Source: Hyphomicrobiales bacterium (lineage in GTDB: Bacteria > Pseudomonadota > Alphaproteobacteria > Rhizobiales > JAJFHR01). From it: a DNA stretch of 6,008 bases. The notes beneath the pieces were generated by a model. The model was not told the origin of the DNA, searched no databases, and saw only the letters and a program-made list of their open reading frames with translations. The stretch lies in contig JAJFHR010000408.1 in assembly GCA_021775515.1 (NCBI GenBank), positions 1 through 6,008 of the forward strand, given 5' to 3'. A program made the position numbers and the translations under genes. Shown here piece by piece: positions 5,929 to 6,008 of the stretch (position 1 is its first letter; each line of letters starts with the position of its first letter).

Positions 5929-6008
5929 TTATATTCGAAAACGCATCTTGGATTTTAACTGCAAGCAGGTTTTCATTTTTTCCGCTCCTTCAACACCACT
6001 TCCTGCTC
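5929..6008 (-). other. Right-edge segment with two open minus-strand frames; possible C-terminus of a neighbouring gene
   Basis: After the gph stop, 118 nt remain. On the minus strand one frame enters from the right edge and ends with ...EQEVVLKERKK and a TGA at 5975-5973, the kind of charged tail common at protein ends. A second frame ends ...KSKMRFRI at TAA 5931-5929; it includes an internal ATG (5976) with GGAG 8 nt upstream, so a 15-codon peptide is also conceivable. One plus-strand frame is open as well. These are too short to decide between a convergent gene ending here and chance. No convincing gph terminator is present: CTGCAAGCAG (5960-5969) before a T-rich stretch has too small a loop. 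Confidence 0.2.

Overview
The window looks like chromosomal DNA of an alphaproteobacterium, probably of the Rhizobiales/Hyphomicrobiales type. The basis is gene content, the protein sequences, base composition that looks near-balanced (not computed), and a roughly 110 bp palindromic intergenic element of a kind I remember from that order. No genus can be assigned from the sequence alone.

Layout, left to right. Positions 1-797 (minus) hold the first 265 codons of a lipid A lauroyl-acyltransferase-family enzyme; its C-terminus lies outside the window. Positions 798-1371 are mostly non-coding: a compact palindromic repeat (870-979), then a 56-codon minus-strand gene (1048-1218) with a very good ribosome binding site, whose product has a double-glycine-type leader like those of bacteriocin/RiPP precursors. 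A terminator-like hairpin facing the plus strand lies just beyond the gor stop. Positions 1372-4956 (minus) carry a tight run transcribed gabD (succinate-semialdehyde dehydrogenase) > rpiA (ribose-5-phosphate isomerase A) > gor (glutathione reductase), with gaps of 15 and 36 nt, so probably one operon. Positions 4957-5215 are a divergent intergenic region that must hold the promoters for gabD and gph. Positions 5216-5890 (plus) encode a HAD phosphatase that is most likely phosphoglycolate phosphatase (gph). The last 118 nt hold no clear gene, though two minus-strand frames stay open into the right edge.

The core is housekeeping with a redox flavour. RpiA belongs to the non-oxidative pentose phosphate pathway. 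GabD would generate NADPH while oxidising succinate semialdehyde. Gor spends NADPH to regenerate glutathione. Gph removes 2-phosphoglycolate, which can arise from oxidative DNA damage. That these form a functional set is inference from proximity.

The least ordinary item is the small peptide gene downstream of gor. It combines a GG-type leader with an HExxHxxQQ segment resembling the zinc-binding motif of DUF4157 proteins, in a protein far too short to be a protease.
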